Shown here in pieces: positions 17,770 through 25,471 of a DNA stretch of 64,000 bases (positions are counted from its first letter, which is position 1; every line of letters begins with the position of its first letter). The stretch spans positions 2,362,001 through 2,426,000 of the forward strand of contig NZ_CP019427.1 of the NCBI RefSeq assembly GCF_009834545.1, written 5' to 3'. Position numbers and translations under genes: made by a program. This stretch comes from Pseudomonas sp. S04. Lineage in GTDB: Bacteria > Pseudomonadota > Gammaproteobacteria > Pseudomonadales > Pseudomonadaceae. The notes beneath the pieces were generated by a model. It saw only the letters and a list, made by a program, of their open reading frames with translations. It did not search any database and was not told where the DNA came from.

Positions 17770-18041
17770 GACCTGTCCCTCCACACTGAAGTGGCTGCTG
17801 AAAAAAAGCGTCGGTTAGAGCACTGGCCGGGGACGGGTCAGCCGGGTGCTGGCACGAGAAAGACGAAGGCGATGAGATTGAAAGGGTGCATGACCAAAAC
17901 CTGATAATTATTTTTATGAGGCAGGGCGACGGCCTATCATGCAGCGAATCGCCCGTAATGTTCGGTTGAGAAATCCTCCGATTATTTAGTTGCGGTGTCA
18001 ACCAATATTCCAAGGCCCCGCCGATCCAAGGTGTTCGCTCA
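17770..18041. promoter_or_regulatory. Divergent promoter region between vanB and a MarR gene
   Basis: The region is AT-rich around 17900-17920 and 17975-18000. It shares the 13-mer TTATTTTTATGAG (17908-17920) with the leader of the carrier gene at 4205-4217. An ATAATTAT palindrome at 17904-17911 overlaps it. I see no gene. Confidence 0.45.
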
Positions 18042-18512
18042 ATGTCCGCAGAATCCCAACTGAACCTGACGCGTTATGTCCCTGCACTGTTGAATTTTTT
18101 GTCCAACAAGCTCTCTGCAGGGGCATCGCAGTGCTATCGCAAACACTTCGGTATCGGTGTGGTCGAGTGGCGAATGCTCTCGATGCTTGCCGTGGAAAAT
18201 GACATCACGGCCAATCGAATCTGCCAGACGATCGGTCTGGACAAGAGCGCGGTCAGTCGCTCACTCCAGTCCCTGGAAACGGCAGGGCACATTCGCAGCC
18301 AAGTCGATTCAACCGATGCGCGGCGCTACACCGTCAGCCTGACGGACAGCGGCAAAGCCTTGCATGAACGGGTATTGAAGGTGGCACTGGAACGCGAGCG
18401 GCGCCTGCTCAGCGGGCTCTCTGCCTCGGAAGTGGACACCCTCGTCGAGTTGTTGGGCCGGCTGCATTCGCAGGTCACCAACGTCAACGAGTACGACCCG
18501 CTAGACGCTTGA
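18042..18512 (+). CDS. MarR-family transcriptional regulator
   Basis: The 156-residue protein is a typical MarR repressor: dimerisation helices at both ends and a winged helix at about residues 45-115 (WRMLSMLAVENDITANRICQ, KSAVSRSLQSLETAGHIR, DARRYTVSLTDSGKAL). It is divergent from vanB-vanA, so it may control that operon through the intervening 272 bp. No ligand can be read from the sequence. Confidence 0.8.
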   Translation: MSAESQLNLTRYVPALLNFLSNKLSAGASQCYRKHFGIGVVEWRMLSMLAVENDITANRICQTIGLDKSAVSRSLQSLETAGHIRSQVDSTDARRYTVSLTDSGKALHERVLKVALERERRLLSGLSASEVDTLVELLGRLHSQVTNVNEYDPLDA

Positions 18513-18538
18513 GTTCACACCCAATGCGCCTGCGCGCC

Positions 18539-18586
18539 AGGTATCGTGATTGACGATAGGTTGCATCCCTGAACTCGATTAGTCAG
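18539..18586 (+). promoter_or_regulatory. Nod-box-like element A, upstream of a NodD-like LysR gene
   Basis: The core at 18543-18579 is ATC-N9-GAT-N7-ATC-N9-GAT. The flanks AGGT and TAGTCAG are shared with elements B and C. It ends 71 bp before the LysR ATG at 18650. The geometry equals the rhizobial nod box, the NodD target, and also gives two T-N11-A LysR boxes. Confidence 0.75.
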
Positions 18587-18649
18587 CCTCCCTCAGTCAC
18601 GGCAGTCTGGCTGTCATCAGAAAACTCCAGGGTGCGAGACAGGTACAAC

Positions 18650-19585
18650 ATGCGTTATCGACGCCTTGACTTGAACCTGCTGGTCGCGCTGGAAGCCTTG
18701 TTGAGCGAAGGCAGCGTCAGCAGGGCCGCCGAGCGATTGTGCCTGGGTCAGTCGGCAACCAGTTCGGCACTCGGGCGTTTGCGCGAGCATTTCAATGATC
18801 CGTTGCTGGTCCAGGTAGGACGGCGATTGGAAGCCACGGCACTGGGGGTGGCGCTGCTTCCCAAAGTGCGTGAAGCATTGGCACTGACGCGTGAAATCAT
18901 CGATGCACCGGTCAACTTCGAGCCGGCCGACTGTTATCGCAACTTCACGTTGGTGGCGTCCGACTACGTGGCTGGCGTGTTGTTGCCGGCAGTCAGCCTT
19001 GAATTGGCTCGAGTCGCACCTGGCGTTCGCTTGAGTCTGCGGGATTTGCCCGTACCGCGCGACGGTGATGTGGTCAGCGAAGCGCTCGATTATCGACGCA
19101 GTGACTATGTGATTGTTCCCAAGCGGCGCTTGAACCCGGCTTACCCTCATGTACCACTGATGAGTGACCAGCTCTGTTGCATCGTCTGCGCGCGGGAGCC
19201 GCAGTTCGCCGACGGATTAAGCCTGGCCGACTACTGCAGCGCCGAGCACGTGGTTCGCGAGTTTGCCGAGGGTCAAAACCTGGCGATGGATGCTGTGCAT
19301 CTGCATGAGTTGGGTATTCAACGTCGAGTGGCGGTGGCCCTGGAAAGTTTTGTGCTGATGCCCGAGTTCATCGTAGGAACTGCGCGGATCGCCACGGTGT
19401 TTCGCCGACAGGCACAGCGCTTCGCTCAACATTATCCGCTGCGTATTCACCCTACACCGTTGGCATTTCCCGACGCTGTGCAGGTGCTGCAATGGCATCC
19501 CTATCAAGACCATGACCCGGCAATGGCGTGGTTCCGCGGCCTGCTATCGGAGCAGGCCGCGTTGCTTGATCAAAGTGCCAACTGA
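18650..19585 (+). CDS. LysR-family regulator, NodD/NahR-like (first)
   Basis: The 311-residue LysR protein begins MRYRRLDLNLLVALEALLSEGSVSRAAERL, followed by ALGRLREHFNDPLLVQVGR. This N-terminus is typical of the NodD/NahR/FdeR group. The effector domain runs from about residue 90. The ATG at 18650 has AGGT 7 bases upstream, and a GTG at 18632 is less likely. A nod-box-like element lies just upstream, suggesting auto- or cross-regulation with the second LysR at 22927. It overlaps the end of the converging DUF336 gene by 16 bp. Inducers of this group are flavonoids or aromatic acids; the inducer here is unknown. Confidence 0.85.
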   Translation: MRYRRLDLNLLVALEALLSEGSVSRAAERLCLGQSATSSALGRLREHFNDPLLVQVGRRLEATALGVALLPKVREALALTREIIDAPVNFEPADCYRNFTLVASDYVAGVLLPAVSLELARVAPGVRLSLRDLPVPRDGDVVSEALDYRRSDYVIVPKRRLNPAYPHVPLMSDQLCCIVCAREPQFADGLSLADYCSAEHVVREFAEGQNLAMDAVHLHELGIQRRVAVALESFVLMPEFIVGTARIATVFRRQAQRFAQHYPLRIHPTPLAFPDAVQVLQWHPYQDHDPAMAWFRGLLSEQAALLDQSAN

Positions 19586-20031
19586 TCACCGGTGTCCGCC
19601 ACCAGTGCCGCCTGCTCAATAGCCTGCAAAGCGCATCGTTCGTCATTGTCCGAAGTGTCGCCGCTGACACCCACGGCCCCCAGAATCAGGCCCTCGGCAT
19701 TGCGAATCAGCACGCCGCCGGCTGCGGGAATGACCTCGCCGCCGGTCAGGCTGTTGATGGCGTCGTAAAACGCCGGCATCGCCTGTGCGCGCCGGGCCAG
19801 TTCACGCCCGCCGAAACCCATTCCCAGGCAACCGCGGGCCTTGCCGGTGGCAATTTGTGGTCGCAGGAAACTGGCACTTTCATCACGCAAGACTGCCAGC
19901 GGATGACCTGCAGCATCCAGCACGGCGACGGCCAGTGGCTTGATGCCCGTTTCCCGGGCGATACGGATCGCGCTACTGGCGATATGGGTGGCGGTCATCA
20001 GGTCGAGGTGTTGCATCGTGTCGGTTCTCAT
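19570..20031 (-). CDS. DUF336 (GlcG/HbpS-like) protein
   Basis: The 153-residue protein belongs to the GlcG/HbpS family. Typical segments are GIKPLAVAVLDAAGHPLAV, a SFLRPQIATGKA helix, and GEVIPAAGGVLIRNAEGLILGAVGVSGDTSDNDE at the C-terminal half. The family's biochemical role is poorly defined, with haem or small-ligand binding described for HbpS. Such genes often sit in aromatic or glycolate operons. Its ATG overlaps the stop of the amidohydrolase (ATGA), so the two are co-translated and probably work in one step. Confidence 0.8.
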   Translation of the reverse strand: MRTDTMQHLDLMTATHIASSAIRIARETGIKPLAVAVLDAAGHPLAVLRDESASFLRPQIATGKARGCLGMGFGGRELARRAQAMPAFYDAINSLTGGEVIPAAGGVLIRNAEGLILGAVGVSGDTSDNDERCALQAIEQAALVADTGDQLAL

Positions 20032-21377
20032 TGCGCCCACTTGCCCAATTGGGTAACGCGGTCCCTGGTGTACAGGTCAGTCCATTTCAGCGAGTTGAAA
20101 TCAGAAACCTGCTTGGGGTTGTAAGGGCTGCGCTCCATGCGCGCAGGTTGGCCTGCCTTGTACACGGCTTTAAGGCGAGAGCGGTCTTGCAGGATGCGGA
20201 TGTCGTGCAGCGGCGAACCGTCGAGCAACAGGAAGTCCGCTTGCTTGCCCACTTCGAGGGTGCCGATGGTTTCACCGCGTGGCATGCAACGTGCGCCGAC
20301 GGCCGTGGCGGCGTACAACGCTTCTGCGGGTGAGAAGCCCAGGCGAGTGACCAACAACTCCAGTTCACGGGCATGCCATTCGCCATAAGGCGTTACTGCA
20401 AAACCACTGTCACTGCCGCAGGCGAAAGGCACGCCCGCGGCTTTGGCACGCTTGAGCACCGCTGAACCGATTTCCAGGGTGCGGGCACAATAGCCGGCGT
20501 AACCGGTGCTGATGGCCGGATCGTGGGGCTGGCAGAAGTCCACGGTGTTTTGCGGGAAGGTCATGGTCGGCGCGAGGATGCTGCCGGCTTCGAGCAAGGC
20601 CTCGATGCATGCGTCGTCCATGTAGAAGGCATGGAACACCAGATCGACACCGGCGCGCGCGGCATACATCACCGCCTCTCGACCATAGGCATGGGTCGCT
20701 ACTTTGCAGCCCAGGCGATGGGCTTCCTGGACCATTTCATAGGTTTCTTCTGCGGTGAACGCGGCGATGATTTCGCCATTCGAGCGGCGGTGAGTACCGT
20801 CCATGGCGATCTTGATAAGGTCGACGCCATCCTTGGCTTGTTTGCGGATTTGCGCCAATGCTTCACTGCGGCTGGTGACCAGGTGCGCGGTGAAATATTC
20901 CGGAGCGCCTACGCGGCTCGGGAACCAGTCGTTGAGGCTCTGTCGATTGGTGATGACCCGGCTGCTGGCGGCGATGCGCGGGCCCTCGAACAAGCCGGCC
21001 GCGATTGCAGTGCGCACCGCGATGCTGAGTTGGCCGCTATCGCCAGGGCAGACCATGCTGGTCACGCCAGCGGCCAGTACATGTTGGGCGAAGAACATGC
21101 CGCGCAGGGCGCGGAACTCGTCACTGGTCCAGATATCAATGTCTTCTTCGCTCTGCGCGTTGCCAAAGGCCAGGTGGGTGTGCACATCCACCAGGCCGGG
21201 CATGACAAAGTTATCGCCGGCGTCCAGCAGCGTGTCTCCCGGTTGTGGCTGCGGTGCAGCAGCGGTCGGGCCGACATATGACAGCAGGCCGTTTTCCACG
21301 ACCAGGGTTTGCTGTTGACGGGTGTGCAGACCGGTTCCGTCGAACAGCGTCTGGCATTTCAGGTGCAGGGCGGGCAT
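20028..21377 (-). CDS. Metal-dependent amidohydrolase (imidazolonepropionase-like)
   Basis: From the ATG at 21377 (MPALHLK) the protein has 449 residues. The signature is the metal-binding HxH in VMPGLVDVHTHLAFG, later His residues in KVATHAYGREA and VFHAFYMDD, and the Asp in CGSDSGFAVTP. These fit the COG1228 amidohydrolase superfamily with one or two metals. Longer in-frame starts reach 21704 but run through the terminator and gene remnant, so I rejected them. In this cluster it would hydrolyse a cyclic amide, lactone or a C-C/C-O bond of a ring-cleavage product. The substrate is unknown. Confidence 0.82.
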   Translation of the reverse strand: MPALHLKCQTLFDGTGLHTRQQQTLVVENGLLSYVGPTAAAPQPQPGDTLLDAGDNFVMPGLVDVHTHLAFGNAQSEEDIDIWTSDEFRALRGMFFAQHVLAAGVTSMVCPGDSGQLSIAVRTAIAAGLFEGPRIAASSRVITNRQSLNDWFPSRVGAPEYFTAHLVTSRSEALAQIRKQAKDGVDLIKIAMDGTHRRSNGEIIAAFTAEETYEMVQEAHRLGCKVATHAYGREAVMYAARAGVDLVFHAFYMDDACIEALLEAGSILAPTMTFPQNTVDFCQPHDPAISTGYAGYCARTLEIGSAVLKRAKAAGVPFACGSDSGFAVTPYGEWHARELELLVTRLGFSPAEALYAATAVGARCMPRGETIGTLEVGKQADFLLLDGSPLHDIRILQDRSRLKAVYKAGQPARMERSPYNPKQVSDFNSLKWTDLYTRDRVTQLGKWAQ

Positions 21378-21463
21378 GGCAATTTCACTTTGCTGATTGT
21401 TATGCAAAGCGAAGCTAGGGCAGAGCCTTGGATGCCACCAGCAACTTGTATCAATGCTCACGT

Positions 21464-21478
21464 ATTGATGGCGTCGAT
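21464..21478 (+). promoter_or_regulatory. Possible LysR half-site (ATT-N9-GAT)
   Basis: ATT-N9-GAT has the same form as the first half of element C, in the 110-bp region between the amidohydrolase start and a gene remnant. The second half is not recognisable, so support is weak. Confidence 0.25.
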
Positions 21479-21487
21479 AGCGGTCCG

Positions 21488-21730
21488 ATGACCACCGCAA
21501 CCGAAAAAACCGAACTCCGGGCACTTGAGCAAGCACGTCGCCGGGCATTGGTAGAGGAAGACTATTCGCGTGTCGCGCAGTTGTTCGCCGACGATCGGGT
21601 GTACTTACACACCGCGGGGGTGGTGCAAGGCAAGTCGGAGTATCTGGGGTATGCGAAAAACGCCGGAGAGCCCCAGGGCTGTCCGGCGTTTGTTGTCTTG
21701 CCAAGCGTTTTAAGCGGTGTGGCCGCCTAA
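21488..21730 (+). pseudogene. Truncated SnoaL/NTF2-like gene remnant
   Basis: The frame starting MTTATEKTELRALEQARRRALVEEDYSRVAQL resembles the first two helices and strand of a DUF4440/SnoaL-type NTF2 fold (LFADDRVYLHTAGVVQGKSEYLGYAKN). After about 57 residues it runs into a perfect transcription terminator on the opposite strand (21657-21690), and the remaining residues look random. NTF2-like proteins are usually 120-150 residues. I read this as the 5' remnant of a gene cut off by insertion or rearrangement. The coding status is uncertain. Confidence 0.45.
21656..21690 (-). terminator. Rho-independent terminator of the alpha/beta hydrolase gene
   Basis: On the minus strand AACGCCGGA pairs with TCCGGCGTT, with an inner GCCC/GGGC stem, and is followed by five Ts. 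It lies 20 bp past the hydrolase stop at 21710. Confidence 0.8.
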
Positions 21731-22867
21731 GGTTTCGGCAATCCAGTCAGCGATGTAATGACCCGCGTTGATGCTGTTATCAAAGCTGGAATGCTGTACG
21801 CCGCCTTCGCGCTCGGTGAAGATTTTAAGCTCACGTTTAGGGCTGTTAACCAGTTGCTCGTAAGTACGCTGTGCCCACTTGAGCGGTATCTGCGAGTCCT
21901 TTTCACCGTGGGTGACCAGGAACGGAACCTTGATGCGGTCCAGTACGCCGTCCAGGTGCACATTTTCGGCGATGGTCATGAACTCATCCATATCCTTTGC
22001 CCCCCACACCCAGCACACGTGCGCCCAATAGTGCGGGACGGGGAAGCTACCTTCTTTTTCCAGGCGGCGTTTTTGCACGTCGCGCCAGTCATGGTTGGCG
22101 CCCCACACCACACCACAGGCAAACCGTGGTTCAAACGCCACCGCACGCGGGCAGTAATAACCGCCGAGTGAAACGCCTTCCAGGCCGATACGCTGGGCAT
22201 CAACGTCACTTCGGGTTTGCAGCCAGTCGACCACGCGGCTGGCCCAATGCTCGCTGTCATATCGGGCAATCAGGTTATGCAAGCGCAGTGCTTCACCCGT
22301 TCCGGGTTGGTCGATAATCAACGATGACACTCCGCGTTTTGCCAACCACCCCGGCAGTCCGACGCGATATTTCATTTCTTTGGTCGAGTCCAGTCCATTG
22401 ACCTGCACCAGGATCGGCGCTGGGCCGGTCACGCCTTCGGCACGCACCAGCAAGCCGGAAATATGTTTGCCCTCGTAGGGGATTTCAACGCGCTCGCAGT
22501 TCTCCCGTGACAGTTCGATACCGCGTTTGAATGTCTGAAGGAAGCGCTGGTAAAGCGCTGTACGACCAGGGGCCCCGTGGGCTTGAAGGCGCTCGCAGGT
22601 GAGGTAGTAAGTGGCGGCGCGGCTGTACTTCTCGCCGGCGGACAGCAGTCGTCCATGGCCTTCATCTTCTTCGGCCAGGCCGCAGAGCTTGTCAGCCATC
22701 TTCGCCCAGGTTTCGCGAAATGCTTTGGTTCCAGCGGCGTCAGGCTGCTGCGCGGCTTCCTGAAGCGGTGCACACATCTCCTCAATTTCGCCCATCCGGG
22801 CACCCATCTCGATGGCCAGGTCGACTGAGAGATTCCACACGTAATTGGTCGGGAAGTAGCGGAACAT
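21710..22867 (-). CDS. Alpha/beta hydrolase with helical N-terminal cap (DHPON-hydrolase-like)
   Basis: The 385-residue hydrolase has the nucleophile elbow GVSLGG with Ser233, an acidic residue in VTHGEKDSQIPL and a His in GGVQHSSFD. About 120 helical residues precede the core. This build matches 2,6-dihydroxypseudooxynicotine hydrolase and relatives, which cleave C-C bonds next to a hydroxylated aromatic ketone. That would suit a flavonoid- or acylphenol-derived intermediate, but the activity here is inferred. Its promoter contains nod-box-like element D, which lies inside the 3' end of the upstream LysR gene. AAGGACAACAACAAT before the ATG includes a Crc/Hfq-type motif. Confidence 0.83.
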   Translation of the reverse strand: MFRYFPTNYVWNLSVDLAIEMGARMGEIEEMCAPLQEAAQQPDAAGTKAFRETWAKMADKLCGLAEEDEGHGRLLSAGEKYSRAATYYLTCERLQAHGAPGRTALYQRFLQTFKRGIELSRENCERVEIPYEGKHISGLLVRAEGVTGPAPILVQVNGLDSTKEMKYRVGLPGWLAKRGVSSLIIDQPGTGEALRLHNLIARYDSEHWASRVVDWLQTRSDVDAQRIGLEGVSLGGYYCPRAVAFEPRFACGVVWGANHDWRDVQKRRLEKEGSFPVPHYWAHVCWVWGAKDMDEFMTIAENVHLDGVLDRIKVPFLVTHGEKDSQIPLKWAQRTYEQLVNSPKRELKIFTEREGGVQHSSFDNSINAGHYIADWIAETLGGHTA

Positions 22868-22881
22868 GATTGTTGTTGTCC
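22868..22881 (-). promoter_or_regulatory. A-rich Crc/Hfq-type motif before the hydrolase start
   Basis: The minus strand reads GGACAACAACAATC directly before ATG, with an AAGG ribosome-binding site overlapping it. A translational repressor bound here would cover the initiation site. Confidence 0.5.
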
Positions 22882-22926
22882 TTATGGTTGCCTTGGCGTT
22901 TACAAGGCAAGGTAAGGACGCCCCGA

Positions 22927-23889
22927 CTAATTGGCCAATCGTGAGTCGGGATGGGAGGTATCGCGAGCAGCGATATGATCGTGTTCAAGATGCTGGATGA
23001 ATTCGCTAATGCGTTCGCGCAGCCAGCGGTGCATGGGGTCGCCGTCGACGCTGCGGTGCCAGAGCATGACCTCGCGCATCACCGGTATCTTCACCGGCGG
23101 ATTGAGGATGCGCAGCGGCAGGTGTTCGGCATACAACCGCGCCAGACGCTGGTGCATGGTGGCGATGCGTTGGGTGCCAACGACTAGTTGTGGTAGGGTG
23201 TTGAAGTCGTTCGTGATGACCTCGATACGCCGATTGAAACCGTACTGGTTCATGAACCACTCTTCGATGCTCAAGTGCCGGCTACGGCCGAACCCGACAG
23301 AAACGTGGCCCATGCCCATGTACTGCTCAAGGGTCAGGCTGTCGCCGACCTGGGTATTGCCGTCCCACACCACGCAGACATGCTCCTCTTCAAACAGCAG
23401 CTTGTGAGGGTGACCGTCAATGATGTAACGCTCAGGCACGATCATCAGGTCGACCTCGCCGCGAACCAGTAACTCACCGGAATTGTCGCCAGGGCCAAGC
23501 ATCTCGAAAGTGATGTTGGGCGCCTCTTGGTGAATCTTCTGAATCACCTGGGCAAACAGCACGCTGATCAGGTAGTCCGAGGTCACGAGGCGGAAATGAC
23601 GTTTGCTGGTCGTGGGGTCGAACACCGGCTTGGCAGTGATCGACGACTGGATCGTCAACAGTACCTCGCGGATGGGTTTGGCCAGTTCCTGGGCATACGG
23701 TGTGGGCTGCATCTTACGCCCCACCTGTACCAGCAGTTCGTCTTCGAAATAAGTACGCAGGCGTCCCAATACACCGCTGGTGGCGGACTGAGTCATGTGC
23801 AGGCGTTCGGCGGCACGGGTGATGTTCTGCTCTTCTAGCAAAACATCGAGGGCGACCAGCAGGTTCAAATCCAGATGATTGAAACGCAT
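22927..23889 (-). CDS. LysR-family regulator, NodD/FdeR-like (second)
   Basis: The 320-residue LysR protein starts MRFNHLDLNLLVALDVLL and continues LGRLRTYFEDELLVQVGR. This resembles the N-terminus of NodD (MRFKGLDLNLLVALDAL...). The helix-turn-helix covers about residues 20-45 and the effector domain about 95-300. It is divergent from the dioxygenase gene, with element B between them. Its own 3' end holds element D. NodD and FdeR respond to flavonoids, so a polyphenol inducer is plausible. It is the best candidate for the protein that binds elements A-D. Confidence 0.87.
   Translation of the reverse strand: MRFNHLDLNLLVALDVLLEEQNITRAAERLHMTQSATSGVLGRLRTYFEDELLVQVGRKMQPTPYAQELAKPIREVLLTIQSSITAKPVFDPTTSKRHFRLVTSDYLISVLFAQVIQKIHQEAPNITFEMLGPGDNSGELLVRGEVDLMIVPERYIIDGHPHKLLFEEEHVCVVWDGNTQVGDSLTLEQYMGMGHVSVGFGRSRHLSIEEWFMNQYGFNRRIEVITNDFNTLPQLVVGTQRIATMHQRLARLYAEHLPLRILNPPVKIPVMREVMLWHRSVDGDPMHRWLRERISEFIQHLEHDHIAARDTSHPDSRLAN
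22932..22974 (-). promoter_or_regulatory. Nod-box-like element D, inside the end of the LysR gene
   Basis: On the minus strand the core (22974 down to 22938) is ATC-N9-GAT-N7-ATC-N9-GAT. A 33-base segment (22932-22964) differs from element C at 7 positions. It lies 70 bp upstream of the hydrolase ATG and overlaps the last 12-16 codons of the LysR gene. A protein-coding sequence and an operator therefore share the same bases. Confidence 0.7.
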
Positions 23890-23983
23890 TGGGCAGGTCC
23901 GTTTTTGTATTTATTTTCGCGATACATTCCGGTGAATTGAGCATCCCGTCAACCCCGCCTGTGCGCTGCCGTTCCGCGCACTC

Positions 23984-24031
23984 AGGTATCGCGTTTTCGG
24001 ATAGGTCGCATCCCCACTCGCGATTAGTCAG
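23984..24031 (+). promoter_or_regulatory. Nod-box-like element B, divergent LysR / dioxygenase promoter
   Basis: The core at 23988-24024 is ATC-N9-GAT-N7-ATC-N9-GAT, flanked by AGGT and TAGTCAG. It lies 99 bp from the LysR ATG (23889) and 142 bp from the dioxygenase ATG (24167), so one bound regulator could act in both directions. Confidence 0.78.
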
Positions 24032-24166
24032 CTGCCAAACCGCACGGCAATCTTCGCCGCAGTCGGACTTCTTGCCGACACCACCACCGGATTCCCTGCA
24101 TCGCTCAACGGCCTGTCGAGCCGTCGGTGCCGGTTTGCGGATACTAATTTCAATGGAGTGGTAGCC

Positions 24167-25096
24167 ATGAACATCATTGGCCTTGATGCCCTGATCTTTG
24201 GCGTCGATGACATCCAAGCCTGTACCGATTGCCTGCGTGATTACGGCCTGACGCCGGTTGACGTCGACAACACGGGTGGGCGTTTTGAAGCATTGGACGG
24301 CACGTCTGTGATCATTCGTCGAGCGGACGATCCAACGCTGCCGGTTGCCATCGGCCCGGCACCGTCGATTCGCGAAACCATTTACGGCGTTGCCAGCGCG
24401 GCAGACCTTGATGCAATCGAAGATGAGTTGGCGCGCGATCGTCAGGTCACCCGTGAAAACGGTCTGCTGCACAGCTTCGACGACATGGGGTTTGCCATCG
24501 CATTCCAGGTCACTGTTCGCAGGTCCTACAGCGCCCCGGATGACTTGACCAACGCCGCCGGCCATGCGCCACAGCGTCCGCTCAACCAACCCGGCATTAC
24601 CCTCGACATGCGTGCGGTGCCACGTACCTTGTCCCATGTGGTGTATTTCGTCCCCGATGCCGCCAAGGCCGAGGCCTTCTACGCCGACCGCCTGGGTTTC
24701 AGAACCACTGACACCTTCATTGGGGCGGGGCCATTCATGCGTCCGGCGGGTTCCGATGATCACCATTGCCTGTTCATGATCCAGACCCCGCCGCACATGA
24801 AGGGCTGCGAGCACTTCACCTTCCACATGGGCAGCGGCACTGAAGTGTTGCTGGCCGGTACACGCTTCGAGCAAAAAGGCTGGACCAGTTTTTGGGGCCC
24901 TGGCCGTCACCTGTTTGGCTCCAACTGGTTCTGGTACTTCAACAGTCCGCTGGGCTGCCACATCGAATACGACGCCGACATGGACAAGCACGATGACGCC
25001 TGGGAGGCGCGCCGTGCCCCTCTGTCGGCGGATAACTCGCAGCTGTTCCTGTTCACTTCGAAAGAAAAATGGGCGCCAGGCGGCCCGCCGCGGTAG
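24167..25096 (+). CDS. VOC-superfamily (type I extradiol-like) dioxygenase, FdeC-like
   Basis: The 309-residue protein has two VOC (glyoxalase/extradiol dioxygenase) modules, about residues 1-120 and 150-290. The C-terminal module has the three likely metal ligands of type I extradiol enzymes: His157 (LSHVVYFV), His216 (CEHFTFHM) and Glu267 (CHIEYDAD). Such enzymes open a catecholic ring beside the hydroxyl pair. The ATG at 24167 has GGAG 9 bases upstream, and a GTG at 24158 is less likely. It is followed by a Rieske ferredoxin and an FAD hydroxylase, the same trio as fdeC-fdeD-fdeE of Herbaspirillum. The assignment to a polyphenol ring is inferred. Confidence 0.8.
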   Translation: MNIIGLDALIFGVDDIQACTDCLRDYGLTPVDVDNTGGRFEALDGTSVIIRRADDPTLPVAIGPAPSIRETIYGVASAADLDAIEDELARDRQVTRENGLLHSFDDMGFAIAFQVTVRRSYSAPDDLTNAAGHAPQRPLNQPGITLDMRAVPRTLSHVVYFVPDAAKAEAFYADRLGFRTTDTFIGAGPFMRPAGSDDHHCLFMIQTPPHMKGCEHFTFHMGSGTEVLLAGTRFEQKGWTSFWGPGRHLFGSNWFWYFNSPLGCHIEYDADMDKHDDAWEARRAPLSADNSQLFLFTSKEKWAPGGPPR

Positions 25097-25105
25097 GTAT
25101 CTGCC

Positions 25106-25447
25106 ATGGACCGCAGCGATTTTCCCCTGTGCCGGATGGATGAACTGGTGGAAGGACAGGCACGCGGATTCGATCCGTTGCAGCGCGGCAAGGACAGTGT
25201 TTTTGCCTTGTTGCATGCGGGGCAGGTGCGGATTTATCGCAACAGTTGCCCGCATCTGGACGTGCGCCTGGAGTACCGCAAGGACCGGTTCTTGTCGGCT
25301 GATGGGCAGTTGATTGTCTGTTACGCCCACGGTGCGCAGTTCCTCCCGAGCACTGGCGAATGTGTCTACGGCCCGTGCCTGGGCCAAAAACTGGACGCCT
25401 TGCCTTGGCACCAGGAGGCCGGCTGGGTGGTGCTGGAAGGCCTGTAA
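25106..25447 (+). CDS. Rieske [2Fe-2S] ferredoxin-like protein
   Basis: The 113-residue protein carries one Rieske cluster. Its ligands are Cys-X-His in NSCPHLDV (about residues 48-50) and Cys-X2-His in VCYAHGAQF (about 72-75). It has no membrane anchor or other domain. It starts 9 bp after the dioxygenase and is probably translated with it. A small ferredoxin beside an extradiol dioxygenase could keep its active-site iron reduced, as XylT does for catechol 2,3-dioxygenase, or could serve an oxygenase. Confidence 0.86.
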   Translation: MDRSDFPLCRMDELVEGQARGFDPLQRGKDSVFALLHAGQVRIYRNSCPHLDVRLEYRKDRFLSADGQLIVCYAHGAQFLPSTGECVYGPCLGQKLDALPWHQEAGWVVLEGL

Positions 25448-25471
25448 CAACAGCGTGCTCAGGGGCGATTG

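Noticed and set aside
21710..22867. Alpha/beta hydrolase as the missing PcaD
   Set aside because: It has a long helical N-terminal cap and about 385 residues, while PcaD has about 260 residues. It is in another operon with its own operator.
23714..25450. 578-codon minus-strand frame across the LysR start, element B and the dioxygenase gene
   Set aside because: It spans a promoter region and two real genes on other frames, and its translation has no family features.
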